Below, in pieces: positions 46,181 through 58,637 of a stretch of DNA of 64,000 bases; the first letter of the stretch is position 1; every line of letters begins with the position of its first letter. This stretch comes from Phocoena phocoena (lineage: Eukaryota > Chordata > Mammalia > Artiodactyla > Phocoenidae): contig NC_089221.1 of the NCBI RefSeq assembly GCF_963924675.1, positions 6,941,851 through 7,005,850 on the forward strand, in the 5' to 3' direction. The notes below the pieces were generated by a model. That model saw nothing but the letters and a program-made list of their open reading frames with translations, had not been told where the DNA came from and did no database searches. The position numbers and the translations under genes were made by a program.

Positions 46181-47287
46181 TGCATCCTACCTGACATATG
46201 CTCTCCCTAGGGCCAAGCGCAGATCTGTCTGGGTACTTTTCTTCCTCCTTTCCTTGCCATAATTTGTTAAGCATTCCTGATCTGCCACTCCAAAATTTTA
46301 ACAGATCTAGTTTATTCTCTTCCATTTTGTTTTCTTGACATTTGGTCATTCCTTCTCAGGTTTCAACGAAGCCTTTATATATATATTTTTTTCTCAATGC
46401 AAAGTAACAAAGTTGTTTGGATTTAGCTACAGAATTAACTGAATTGTAGGCATTTATTTTGGTCTAGGAGTCACGTGAACAAATAACTGAGGTACTGTAG
46501 AAATCACTGTGTGTATATATTTTCTTTCCAATTATGGTTGTTATACAATAATGAACACATTTTTTGTGTGGGAAATATTTGAGGGAGCTTGGATATAAGT
46601 ATTGATTCTCTTTATCAAGATGAGTTGATGAACCTGGTTGCAGTCTAGGGATTATGATTCAGCCTGAGGACATTTTGATGGTGTTTGCAAAACATTCTAA
46701 TTGATGACTTCTTTTAGCTTCATTAAATAATGCTATAATATGATATAATAGACACCTTGGCTCATAACTTACCCTACACCCAAAACAACACAATATTTGA
46801 CTTTGGATTCAATACGGTATTTATATAGTATAAAGAAGGAATCTTCCTTTAAAAGGGATATAATTGAGACATGAATCAGGGAGGGAGAAGTTTTGTTAAC
46901 CTCAGGAAAAAGGTATGGGAAGAAAGAATCAAGAAGGATGAGGAAAGAGAAGTCTCTACAACTGAGAGGGGACACAATATTACAGTTGCATGTTAAGTTA
47001 GAAAAGAAGACGTTTCAATGTATGGATAGAAAAGACAATTACTACTAAACACAAGTGGTGGCTGGAAAGAGAAAAGGATATAAGAAAGGCATGTTAGAAA
47101 AATGTCCACATACATTAAGGAAGAAAGAATTAGAAGGAATCTGGACACAGTTGGAGAATAAGTTTCTGTATCCTGGCTGAGCTGAATTTGATGCTGTGTT
47201 GCCCTATAGTAAGGAAACTAGGACAAATAAATGCATGAAATCCAACTAATCAGGTGTGGTAGATCACGTTTCCAAAGATAAAAAGAG
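46181..47287. other. AT-rich single-copy DNA, no gene seen
   Basis: No recognised element or exon in 1.1 kb. Confidence 0.5.
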
Positions 47288-47390
47288 GGGATATATGTAT
47301 ACGTATAACTGATTCATTTTGCCGTACAGCAGGAACTAACAAAACATTGTAAAGCGACTATATTCCAATAAAAATTAATTAAAAAAACAA
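47288..47390 (+). mobile_element. very short L1 3' end
   Basis: 'gggatatatgtatacgtata', 'tgattcattttgccgtacag', 'gactatattccaataaaaat' and a short A tail mark the last 100 bp of an L1 3'UTR. Extreme 5' truncation. Flanking TSD at best 7 bp (CAAAGAT). Confidence 0.85.
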
Positions 47391-47467
47391 AGATGGCAGA
47401 AAAATATCTCCAATCCCACATGCTCATTTGTAATATTATCTTGCCACCTCTCATGTAGAGATGAAGC

Positions 47468-47920
47468 CAAATTCCCCTCCCCTCGAACTGGTTACTCTGT
47501 GATTACTTTGAATAATAGACAATAGACAATGGTGTAAATCATATTCTGAGACTTCTGAGCTCAGGCATTAAATGGCCCTGGAGCCTTCTGCTTTTGTACT
47601 GTAGGGGAAGTTAGCCATTATGTAAGAATTTGACTAAACGAAGATGGTCTTACTAAGAGAAGACCAACATAGCCATATGAGGACACCATGTGGGGCAGAA
47701 TCAAGGGCCTGACCCACAACCTCAGTTGGACTCCTAGCCAACAGCCAGGAGTGAGTCATCAGAGTGAGGCCATTTTGGAAATGGAACTTCTCACCCTGGT
47801 TGGGCCACCCAGCTGCTGCCATGTGGAGCAGAGTTGAGTTGTCCCCACTGAGCCCTAGCCAAATTGCAGAATTTTGAGCACATCAATGTTTTCAGTCACT
47901 AAGTTTTTCAATTTGTAATT
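47468..47920 (+). repeat. MLT1-type MaLR solo LTR
   Basis: Words in consensus order: 'tcccctcccctcgaactgg', 'agacttctgagctcaggca', 'ggaagttagccat', 'atgaggacaccatg', 'tagccaacagccaggagtga', 'ccattttggaaatgg' and 'tcagtcactaagtttt'. This is an ancient mammalian LTR (ERVL-MaLR). No internal viral sequence is present, so it is a solo or partial LTR. Its old promoter and poly(A) signals are decayed. Confidence 0.75.
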
Positions 47921-49280
47921 TGAGGTTTTCTAGCTTCAACGTTATTCAGAGTGATTAGCCCAATTCTCTTGCCACTTAATTTACCTAAGTGAGTCCCAGT
48001 AGACTTTCTCTGTGTCTGTCAGGGTCCAGACAAGAAAACAGAAACCACTCCAGAAATTTCAAACAAGGAAATTCAATGCAGGGATTTGTTATACATCAGA
48101 TGGGAGAGTGAGAAGCCAAATGAAAGGCAACCCAGGTGTTGATAAATACTTGAGAGCTGCTATCATTCCCAGAGCTGATAGAGTAATGGGAAGAAGGAGA
48201 GTATCCAGAACCCAAAAGCTAGAACAATCTTACGGAGACCATCTTGTGGAAGTTGGGGCCATGGAGGGAGGGGCTGACCAGCAGGGAGTAGAGCCACAGA
48301 AAAGATGGTTCTTTACATGACTGTCCTTCTTTCTTTGAGTCTCCCTCATTCTTCACTGGACTGACGTATGACTGCAGTGACAGCTCAGTTGAAAATCAGA
48401 TCTGAGTGACACACATCATGATGTATGCACAATTACCCATCCCTGAGACAAGGAAGGTCCTGATACAGTTTCATAATCATGCTTCAGACCTTCTCTTCCC
48501 CTGAAGCTTCAGTCCACGTACAGACTCACTTCTGATGGAGCTAACTGCTGGGCACACTGCTCAGGCATGTTCAAAATGTATTTGAAACGTGCTGAACTCA
48601 ACAAGCTAGAGTGACAGTTGTGAGTTTTGGGGAGAGGATAGGTGCTCTCACAAGTGGGAGCCCCATAATGTATGATCACAGTTGAGGAAATGTAAAGGAT
48701 AGGGATCCCTAAAGCCAATCATTTTATTCTCTATTTTCCAAAACTTTTCTCACTAATTCATCCTCTTGACATCTTCCCAGAAACTTCATATGCCCTCGAC
48801 TAAGTGCCAAGGTGTACATGTTTTGTTAACTCTGATTCCTACTGTGTTCACTTAAGTGCAGGTCAGGGGAAGAGATGATGTAGTGACATTACATGAGTAA
48901 CATCACAACATCTTGTGAGGATTAGCCTCTTTATTTTTCAAAACTGGGTGGGTGACAGCCGGTAGACAACCAGAAAAAAGAGATTTACAATCTTAGCCAA
49001 GAACCCACAGTGTATTACGAACGTGCTGGGAGCAACATTGTAAACCCCTTACTTCTTAACTGCAGTCATTAAAATGCACCTCATGGTTGGGTTATTGATA
49101 TTTTTACATGCCATCCTTAATATGTAGTAATCACCTTACACAAAAATATAGGTCAATCAAAATTTTCAAACAATTAAATGTGTTAGTCTGATGTTTATCA
49201 GGATATCAGAATCTTTCAGAATGCCTGAGCAACTTCAACATTGGATCACAGTGGTAAAAGGAAATAGAAAAGCTATGAAT
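47921..49280. other. single-copy DNA, some probably old repeat
   Basis: A 102-codon frame at 48012-48320 lies in wording ('cagggtccagacaagaaaac') that I suspect is an old dispersed repeat but cannot name. No gene supported. Confidence 0.45.
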
Positions 49281-49313
49281 CAAAAAAAAAAGAAAGAAAG
49301 AAAGAAAGAAAAA
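49281..49313. repeat. (GAAA)n microsatellite with A-run
   Basis: A9-10 followed by five GAAA units, directly visible. Confidence 0.93.
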
Positions 49314-51499
49314 TGTCAAACAATGGAACCAATTGCCTTATTAAGACATAATTGGTTGATTTAAAGCAACTTCTGCATTATCCTAGTTTTATATTTTGGT
49401 GATTTTAAGAGCAAAGCTTCTTTGGATCCAGAAATATTGTAGAAGACTTTTGTTGAAAAATTATTCTCTCATTTAAAAAAAAATGAAACCACTACTAACA
49501 CATTTATTTCAAAATTAAAATTTGCCTTGGTTTCTGGACACACCCACCACTGACTGTTCTACAGAGATCAGGACAGTCAAGAGGAGGAAAGGGAGAAGAA
49601 ACCCAGGAATGGAAAGGGACTTGACAGAGGTCAGAAGTAGAAGATGTATCAGGGCCAAAATATTGGGCTATGACCTCTAGGAACCCTCTGATAGTGTCAG
49701 ATCCCATGTTGAATAAAAAGCACCCACCATTTCCTCACTCCTGCTCTGCTACTTTCCTTTCCATTTCAGATGTCTTTATTTCTGAACATGTAGAGACTGT
49801 CAGCCTTGTGACAGGTCAATCTTCACAACTAAGTGCTGCTATTAAAGCCCTGTTTGGGACACAAACAAGATGATCAGTCTCTTCTCTTGTTCTCCCTCCT
49901 TCCTTAGTGTGTTGTTACATCGCAGTGACTGAGGAAGGAACGACAAAAGCAGGGTTGGTCTTGTGAAAAAATGAGGACTTGCTCACTAAAGAAATCCTGC
50001 AGAGAACTCATGGGGTGTAAAACTAAGAGCACCCCACCTGACATCTTTCTTTCCATCAGGGCACACTATAACATCTTATCCCCATAGTAACCACCACTGC
50101 CCCTTCTCCCCCTTCTGAAATATCTGTACTCTCAAGTACAAATGACATGACTGCAAATAAGAAGAGTATCTGGGTCGAAGGATCCAGTAGTTTATCTCCC
50201 AAAGGGATATATCAACTTCTATTGAAACATTTTTAATTTTATAAATTTTGAAGTGTCAAATAAATATCAACTTGAAATGGGTAGTTGATTTCACTTTTCT
50301 CAGCATTAGAATACAAATATTGCTATATTTTATGATAAATGATCTTTCGTGTTTGTCTCGTCTCCAATGTTGTTCTTTCCTATACCAAATTGAAACTGTT
50401 CAACTGGATCTTAATACATTTAAAATAATGTCAGTGATAAACATTCTTGGGTCTAAAAGACATAGCATTTTCTTAGTGACCCACTACTTGCCAGAATGGA
50501 TAACAGTATAAATTATGATGTAATCAATCAATTCAAAAATCCATAGGCTTTAAAATTGAGAACTGAGATTCTTTTCAAGAGTGGGTTTCAAAAATAGCTT
50601 GTGACAATTCCAGTTTCAATTGAATTACCAAAATATCTAAAAGCAAACACATTTGTCAAATATAAAAGAAGTGAAAAAATTATTCATTTTAAGTTTCTCC
50701 ATAATCATTGCCAGAAAAGCAAGTGAAAAAGTAATTCTCTCTAAAAATGACTGGGCCTTGGTTTTACAGATATGTCTAAATATTCTAAAGTAATACTACT
50801 GAAAATAATTCAAAGTATTTAAGAGCAATAGCTTGACTCCGTAAAGAAGCATTTCTGAGCTACTCTTTGCCTTCCAATCATTTAGGCTTCAGATTAAACA
50901 GGATTAACATTATCACTGGAAAACTAATTTCAAGGTCTGTACTGTTTTTTTCAGGTATGATGGTTTATTTTTAATGTGCTATTTCTCCGAAAGGAAAAAA
51001 AAATCTATATTTTACTGAAATATGTTTCATAAAAAGGCATACATATGCAGGTAGGAAAATAAATTTAGGGGATATTTTTCAAATGAGTAAAGTTCTTGAA
51101 TATCTTTTAAAATATATCTTTCTTACACATGTGTCTTCACTGCCCTGTGCACTGCTCTTTGCATCTACTGGAGCTGTCTGTGGGGACTGGAATATCTGAC
51201 GGTCATCCTCAAACTTTAATGACGTGTGAGTATCACCACCCTGGAGTTTACATTGCTTTCCAGATATATCCCTATATATCTGCTGATTTGGTCAAAAACT
51301 GTGTTAGAAATGAAAAGTCAGAGTTTAATAGCTCCATAACTTTACACTTAAACTCCTAATTTTGCTAAGGTTAGATTTTATATGTGATAATATAAGAGCA
51401 CAGCTTTGTTTTGTCCCAGAAGTAAGTAAACATGCAATAAAAGAGACACAAATTCTATGACTCCTGTGCCAAATCGTAACTGGAAGAGGAAGGAGATTG
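49314..51499. other. AT-rich single-copy DNA, no gene seen
   Basis: About 2.2 kb without a recognised repeat or exon. Frames up to 87 codons (50248-50511) show no known domain. Confidence 0.5.
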
Positions 51500-51626
51500 G
51501 AAATAAAAGCTCGTCCATTTATACGCTACTGAATAAAAGTTCGTCCACTTACACACCACTGAATAAAAGATCATCCACTTGTATGCCACTGAATTAAAGA
51601 TCGTCCACTTGTATGCTACTGAAAGA
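51500..51626. repeat. 30-bp minisatellite, about four copies
   Basis: Units at 51512-51541, 51542-51571, 51572-51601 and a partial at 51602-51626, each with 'cgtccactt', 'gcactactg'-like and 'gaataaaag' blocks. A partial unit precedes 51512. Because 30 is a multiple of 3, the minus strand reads as an in-frame 10-residue repeat (SVAYKWTIFN-like) within a 72-codon frame (51673-51455). Confidence 0.92.
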
Positions 51627-52023
51627 TTCATGCCCTGACCTTCCCAGTGACCCAGGAGGTGGAATTTAATCATATCCCTGAAAGAGTGATATACTTCATG
51701 CGTGGAGTGCGTATGTCATCAGTTTTGATAAGTTCACTCACATATTACTGCGAGAGACTTGAAAAATGTTTTTCTCCACCAGCTCATAGTATAGGGTACA
51801 ATACAATATTTGTTTCCATTTATAAAGCTTAGTTTATCTATTTACACTGTTTTCCATGAAAATAAGATATTTAAATAGACTCTATGATTTGGCCAGTTTT
51901 AAAAGCATAATGTACTTGAAACTTTTAAACCTGATAGAAAAGTGTACTAGTTATATATATTTCCTTTATTTCAATAAAAATCCTTAAAACAACATACCCT
52001 AAACCAGTAAAGTATACATACAT
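51627..52023. other. single-copy DNA, no gene seen
   Basis: No element recognised. Ends at the left TSD of the next SINE. Confidence 0.5.
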
Positions 52024-52041
52024 AATAGCTAAGAAAGTGGA

Positions 52042-52310
52042 CTTCACTGGTGGCATAGTGGTTAAGAATCCGCCTGCCAATGCAGGCAACACAGGTTCCA
52101 GCCCTGGTCTAGGAAGATCCCACATGCCACGGAGCCACAACTACTGAGCCTGCGTGCCACAACTACTGAAGCCCACATGTCTAGAGCCCGTGCTCCGCAA
52201 CAAGAGAAGCCACCGCCATGAGAAGACTGTGCACTGCAACAAAGACACAACACAGCCAAAAATAAATAAATGTATTAAAAAAATTATCAAGACACACATT
52301 TATAAAAAAA
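52042..52310 (+). mobile_element. CHR-type SINE
   Basis: Starts 'cttcactggtggcatagtgg', B-box-like 'caggttccagccc', repeated 'ccacaactactga' body and an A-rich tail ('cacagccaaaaataaataaa'). A perfect 18-bp TSD at 52024-52041 and 52311-52328 (AATAGCTAAGAAAGTGGA). Full-length copy with a complex tail. Confidence 0.96.
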
Positions 52311-52328
52311 AATAGCTAAGAAAGTGGA

Positions 52329-52643
52329 AGTGCTTTTCTTTGAAGACTCTCAAATGTGTCACAAATGTCTATACATATGTTTTCTGGACCCATTTCTTTA
52401 CCATGAGGATTTTGAAAATTTATCTAATGGGCAGATTGTAAGAGCTGCAAAGTGTAATAAGACATTCAGCAAACTCATGGTGTGTCAAATCTGGGAAAAT
52501 TTCCCACAATGATTCCATCTACTGAAAAGTAACATATATAAAAGTGTAATAAAATCAACTCACACAAGTACTATGACGACAAATACATCACTTATGGTAT
52601 TGGAAATTGTGGAAAATAATCCAGGTTTCTTTGGCAGTACTTT
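52329..52643. other. single-copy DNA between two insertions
   Basis: About 315 bp of AT-rich sequence; a 62-codon frame (52324-52512) has no recognised domain. Confidence 0.5.
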
Positions 52644-52660
52644 AAGAAGGATTACTTTCT

Positions 52661-53592
52661 GAATGCTCAACATCATTAATCATTAGAGAAATGCAAATCA
52701 AAACTACAATGAGATATCATCTCACACCGGCCAGAATGGCCATCATCAAAAAATCTAGAAACAATAAACGCTGGAGAGGGTGTGGAGAAAAGGGAACCCT
52801 CTTGCACTGTTGGTGGGAATGTAAATTGATACAGCCACTATGGAGAATAGTATGGAGGTTCCTTAAAAATCTAAAAATAGAACTACCATATGACCCAGCA
52901 ATCCCACTACTGGGCATATACCCTGAGAAAACCATAATTCAAAGAGTCATGTACCAAAATGTTCATTGCAGCTCTATTTACAATAGCCAGGACATGGAAG
53001 TAACCTAAGTGTCCATCAACAGATGAATAGATAAAGAAGATGTGGCACATACATACAACGGAATATTAGCCATAAGAAGGAACGAAACTGAGTTATTTGT
53101 AATGAGGTGGATGGACCTAGAGTCTGTCATACAGAGTGAAGTAAGTCAGAAAGAGAAAAACAAGTACCATATGCTAACACATATATATATATGGAATCTT
53201 AAAAAAAAAAAAGAAAAAAGGAAAAAAAATTGGTCAGAAGAACCTAGGGGCAAGACGGGAATAAAGATGCAGACCTACTAGGGAATGGACTTGAGGATAC
53301 GGGGAGGGGGAAGTGTAAGCTGGGACAAAATGAGAGAGGCATGGACATATATACACTACCAAATGTAAAACAGATAGCTAGTGGGAAGCAGCCGCATACC
53401 ACAGGGAGATCAGCTCAGTGCTTTGTGACCACCCAGAGGGGTGGGATAGGGAGGGTGGGAGGGAGGGATATGCAAGAGGGAAGAGATATAGGAACATATG
53501 TATATGTATAGCTGATTGACTTTGTTATAAAGCAGAAACTAACACACCATTGTAAAGCAATTATACTCCAATAAAGATGTTAAAAAAAAAAA
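52661..53592 (+). mobile_element. young L1, 5'-truncated
   Basis: ORF2 C terminus plus the 3'UTR that ends 'caataaagatgttaaaa' and poly(A). A perfect 17-bp TSD (AAGAAGGATTACTTTCT) at 52644-52660 and 53593-53609 defines the insertion exactly. The 3'UTR contains a G-run-rich tract (53438-53467). Same young subfamily as the copies at 57300 and 60221. Confidence 0.97.
52691..53215 (+). pseudogene. L1 ORF2 C-terminal fragment
   Basis: '[19 protein letters not shown]', the Cys-rich '[18 protein letters not shown]' (first Cys changed to Arg) and '[12 protein letters not shown]' occur in frame to a stop at 53008, a frameshift after the 'SQDME' block. The remainder to 'HIYIWNLK' is in a second frame. 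Non-functional. Confidence 0.9.
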
Positions 53593-53609
53593 AAGAAGGA
53601 TTACTTTCT

Positions 53610-56600
53610 TCACTATTCTATAAATGTATGTCACAAAATAGTTTGGTGAAAACAATAACTAGAGAAAACAAACAAGGTGAAAAGTAACAAGAAAAAAGTC
53701 ACCGTTCAGTAATCCTGTTACCTTGGATCCCTTCTTATTCTTTACCTTAAACAATGTGTTTTGTAATGTGAGTAAATGTCACATAATGGTTATAGCTCTG
53801 AAATGAATAGGATCCATTTTTCAAAGCCTGATGTAGTGATTTGGATACAAATTGAATAGACTTAAATATAGACGTCACATTGAATTGCAATGGAGTAATT
53901 CAGAAATCAGATCTCTCCGTCCCGTTAACCTGGGGTACTTTACTACATGAGGAAGGTTAATCCTGGGAAGAAATTCTAAACCTTCAGGAACAAATAATAG
54001 CTGCTCTGAACTGCTTACAATGTGCACATCTTCTGTGATTTGTGAATTAACCCTGTATTCACTGCATCACATGGTTTCAGGATCATAGTTAGGATCTATC
54101 AGTGATTGTTTTCCTGATCTCTCTTCAAATATCTAAAACCTTATTCATAATTTGCTCTGCAGACACTCCCTTTAATCCTCTCTGTTGTTTGATAAAGTAT
54201 TTCACTCAGAATGTGAACTACAAAGTGCTTACTTGACAAGAATCACAAAAGCAATATTAATTTAGGAATGATATGACATTTTATGGACTCTGTCCATCTC
54301 TGAATATTGTCTATTTAAGGAACACTTATGCCTACACATAAATTAATTGCATAAGGCACTGCCCTTTTTAGACTGTCAAAACAGAAAATGAGTATTTCTT
54401 GTCTATGACAATCTTGATCTGTATGCTATTAAATACATGTCAAAACCTGGCTGAATTAAGTAATTTTAATGAAAATAGGATAAGCAGTCTATCTGACTAC
54501 TTAAATATTGGCTCTCTACCAGTCAGTCAAGACAAGTAGCAAAATTATATGTACTTGAATAGAATTACCTTATTTTCTTAAAAAAAGCCTCTTTTCCTAA
54601 GTAACATAGCAAAGCTATGCTCTCAGTTATCAAACTATGCTATTAAAAAGCAAATATAAAATTTAGGAAATTTGCAGTAAAGAATCCAGTTCAGAAAGAG
54701 TCATTTTGGGCCAATATCAGTGCAGACAGGATTGTTTAAGACAAATGTTAGTGCAGGTAAGATTGTTCTGACAGTATCCTGCACCCCCATGTCAGTCAGG
54801 AGAAATCTGATGAGACAGCAGTAGCCAACCAAGTCCAAATTTAAGTGCCCTAAATGACAGTTTACTTTTCGTTTGGGGTAGACCATTGTGCACTAGGCGA
54901 ATACTCTAAACTGTGCTGTCCTGACAGTGAAGCTGAAAAAACCTCCTCCGTGTGGAATGAGCCCTGACAGCTGAAGGCTCTCACATAGATGTGGAGTTGT
55001 GGCATGCCAATTCTGTTCAGGTTTTACTGACCAAGGCAAGTCACTTGCAGTTCCTAATCCCCAAAAGGAGGAAAACTGTTTTAGAAGGAAGAATATTAGA
55101 ATATTCTTAGAATATTGGTAACAGTGATGATAACTACCACACCCCAGAATTAAATATCATGGGTGAAACTTTATGAATAACTCAGGTCTAGGAAAATCTT
55201 TGATTCCCACCTCACCCTCATAGAACTAGGATGCATCTTTTTTTTTTTCTAATAATGAGAATAATTTAATTTATCCCTCCCTTTAAAAAAAAAAAAAATC
55301 CTCTTCCAGTAAACTCAGTCTTGAAACTCTACTATACCTTCACCTATGTGGCCCTGAAATTTGAGATTTCATATATCTATATCTTACCACAATAAAAAAA
55401 AAATGGAAAAAAAGAGATTACCTATGATAGAACTCCTGCATCAGGCAGCAGTGGCCCTGTTCCAGTGAGCCCACCATGCTTACTAGCTCGGTGCAGCCTG
55501 AGGGAGTGAGGTCTCACTGTGAACTCAGTGGTGAACCTCAAGATTTAGAAGCTACAGGCTGTAGCCTTCTGTGCTATACTAGGCTCCTCATAGCTTGGTC
55601 GCTTGTGTTCTAAAAGTAATATCTGATCAAGGCACCTCTTTGATCACCACCAAGAATTAATGTGGGATTGCAATAATCTATAATGGTATTATAAATTATA
55701 TAAATGTGTTTACATGTCAGATTTTAAGTAATGTAAATTTCAGGCAAATATAAACCCCAAGTTAACCTAACAACTAAGTGACAGAAATTTACTACTAAGT
55801 GTTAATCATCCAAGGTAAAATGAATAAGCTACTAATTACTCACTTTACTGCATTTATAAACACTTGTCTTAAAGTAGAATTTAAAATTTTTTAATTTTAA
55901 AAATTTTTTTCCATGAATCTCTTTTTCAAGCATAAAGTGATTTTAAAATGGACATCTTTATTTTTCTCTCAACAATTACTCTTGAACACCTTTGGGAATC
56001 ATTTGTTGGTGAAAGTCATTGGCCTATCACAAAAATGTTTGACATCTCATACAGAATCTACACTGTTTTTGCTTTAAGGATTTGCAATTCAAATGTTCAC
56101 CCTTTGAGGTCTATCTTTATGATAACATATTCTCTTGGCAAGTGCAATAATCGTATGTGGCTGGAGAAAAATGTAGTTTTTAATAAAAAGGCTGAACCTT
56201 CCTCTCTGAGTAATATCTTCAAGCTGACTGCATAACAGTAAGGGACACGGAGAGATCTTTACAGATGGTTCCTCAAACCCTAATAAGCCTGAAATGTCAT
56301 GGAATGTGGCTTGTGCCTGCTGCTTTAATGTCACTAAATATTTTGTTTTCCACACCATGTTATTTCTAGTAAAGTACTCTTTCCTGACTTCACCTTAAAT
56401 CATACCATAAGGAAAAAAGAATATTAGTTTAATTAAAACCAGGGAGTTCTTTTATTTAAAAGCTTTGCTTAATCACACAGAGGGTAAGAAATGCTTACCC
56501 AGAAGAGACACAGAGGTCTGGCATCCAGGACCCTCACCACCTTCACCCAGCCCTGGTCTGCAGAAGCTAAATGTGTTGAAATCCTGACAGCCTCTGCACC

Positions 56601-57299
56601 TGTCAGTTGAAGCCAGAAGACCCCCAAAGTGAGTAAGTCGCTTTAAAACAATGTTTTAAAAATCCTAATACATTTCAGCAGCTAAAGTTTGGATACTGGT
56701 GTATAAAGTAATGAACAAATACTTGTGAAAACTCCCTATGGATAATAAGCGTGTGTATGTATTAGACTAAGGAAATCGACTTTTGTATTTTCATCCCAAA
56801 ACACACATACACTGAGGTTTGTAGCACTTCACTTCAAGTGTCTCACATCTAGCTGATTCCTGGAAAATGATGGTCATTGGAGAGAGCTAAACCTTCTTGA
56901 GGCTCATAGGACTCGTGCGCTACACTTGATTACCTAATTTTGAATTTTCTTATTTTACTCTTTTTCTTGAAGAGGTGCTCTAAAATTGAATGAACTCCAG
57001 GCCCCCAAATCTAGACCACTCTGATAGTCACCATTTCTTCCCTGATATGTTTTGAAATCTTGTTGAACCAATGGGCTTTAAAACCTTCCCTTGTTTTGTG
57101 ATAGGAGGGTCAGGTAACCCCCAGTATTCATTAACTCATGCAACAAACCCAAGACAATCAAATCTTAAGTCAACAGTATAGCAAGTCAAAAAGTAACCCA
57201 GTTTACACCATGAAACTATTAACAGCTACTGCAATTTGTGATACCATTACCTCTGAAGTTAGTGGTGAAAACAGAGCTAAGATCAGAAAGTGGGTTAAA
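53610..57299. other. AT-rich single-copy DNA, no gene seen
   Basis: 3.7 kb with no recognised repeat family or exon. Poly(T)/poly(A) runs at about 55238-55249 and 55285-55298. A 95-codon frame at 55948-56235 and its minus-strand shadow show no known domain. A short imperfect duplication ('agtgcag..aagattgtt') lies near 54720-54770. Confidence 0.5.
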
Positions 57300-58263
57300 A
57301 CTCTAACACCATACACAAAAATAAACTCAAAATGGATTAAAGACCTAAGTGTAAGGCCAGACACTATAAAACTCTTAGAGGAAAACATAGGCAGAGCACT
57401 TTATGACATAAATCACAGCAAGATCCTTTTTGACCCACCTCCTAGAGAAATGGAAATAAAAACAAAAATAAACAAATGGGACCTAATGAAACTTAAAAGC
57501 TTTTGCACAGCAAAGGAAACCATAAACAAGACCAAAAGACAACCCTCAGAATGGGAGAAAATATTTGCAAATGAAGCAACTGACAAAGGATTAATCTCCA
57601 AGATTTACAAGCAGCTCATGCAGCTCAATATCAAATAAACAAACAACCCAATCCAAAAATGGGTAGAACACCTAAATAGACATTTCTCCAAAGAAGATAT
57701 ACAGATTGCCAACAAACACATGAAAGGATGCTCAACATCACTAATCATTAGAGAAACGCAAATCAAAACTACAATGAGGTATCATCTCACACCGGTCAGG
57801 ATGGCCATCATCAAAAAATCTACAAAAAATAAATGCTAGAGAGGGTGTGGAGAAAAGAGAACCCTCTTGCACTGTTGGTGGGAATGTAAATTGATATAGC
57901 CACTATGGAGAACAGTATGGAGGTTCCTTAAAAAACTAAAAATAGAACTACCATATGACCCAGCAATCCCACTACTGGGCATATACCCTGAGAAAACCAT
58001 AATTCAAAAAGAGACATGTACCAAAATATTCATTGCAGCTCTATTTACAATAGCCAGGACATGGAGGCAACCTAAGTCCATTGACAGATGAATAGATAAA
58101 GAAGATGTGGCACATATATACAATGGAATATTACTCAGCCGTAAAAAGAAACTAAACTGAGTTATTTGTAGTGAGGTGGATGGACCTGGAGTCTGTCATA
58201 CAGAGTGAAGTAAGTCAGAAAGAGAAAAACAAAAACCATATGCTAACACATATATATGGAATC
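57300..58263 (+). pseudogene. L1 ORF2 C-terminal fragment, broken
   Basis: Frame from the L1 start to 57638 includes '[20 protein letters not shown]', '[20 protein letters not shown]' and '[20 protein letters not shown]'. A stop then follows 'MQLNIK'. Further on, the Trp of the CWRGC block is a stop and a small deletion near 58077 shifts the frame. An open frame starting at 57138 in flanking DNA runs into this L1 frame and gives a 166-codon fusion, judged accidental. Confidence 0.9.
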
Positions 58264-58637
58264 TAAAAAAAAAAAATGGTTCTGAAGAACCTAGGGGCAG
58301 GACAGGAATAAAGATGCAGACGTAGAGAATGGACTTGAGGACACAGGGAGGGGGAAGGGTAAGCTGGGACGAAGTGAGAGAGTGGCATGGACATATATAC
58401 ATTACCAAACGTACAATAGATAGCTAGTGGGAAGTAGCCACATAGCACAGGAAGATCAGCTCGGTGCTTTGTGACCACTTAGAGGGGTGGGATACGGAGG
58501 GAGACGCAAGAGGGAGGAGATATGGGGATATATGTATATGTATAGCTGATTGATTCAGTTTGTTATAAAACAGAAACTAACACACCATTGTAAAGCAATT
58601 ATACTCCAATAAAGATGTTAAAAAAAAAAAAAAAAAG
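57300..58637 (+). mobile_element. young-type L1, 5'-truncated
   Basis: Begins in ORF2 at 'taacaccatacacaaaaata', runs through the 3'UTR and ends 'ccaataaagatgttaaaa' with poly(A) to 58637. No convincing TSD: the sequence after the tail ('gaatctacctccttgataat') is not found before 57300. Contains the same 3'UTR as 52661-53592. Confidence 0.94.

Noticed and set aside
54720..54770. Small imperfect duplication ('agtgcag..aagattgtt')
   Set aside because: Too short and too imperfect to separate from chance.
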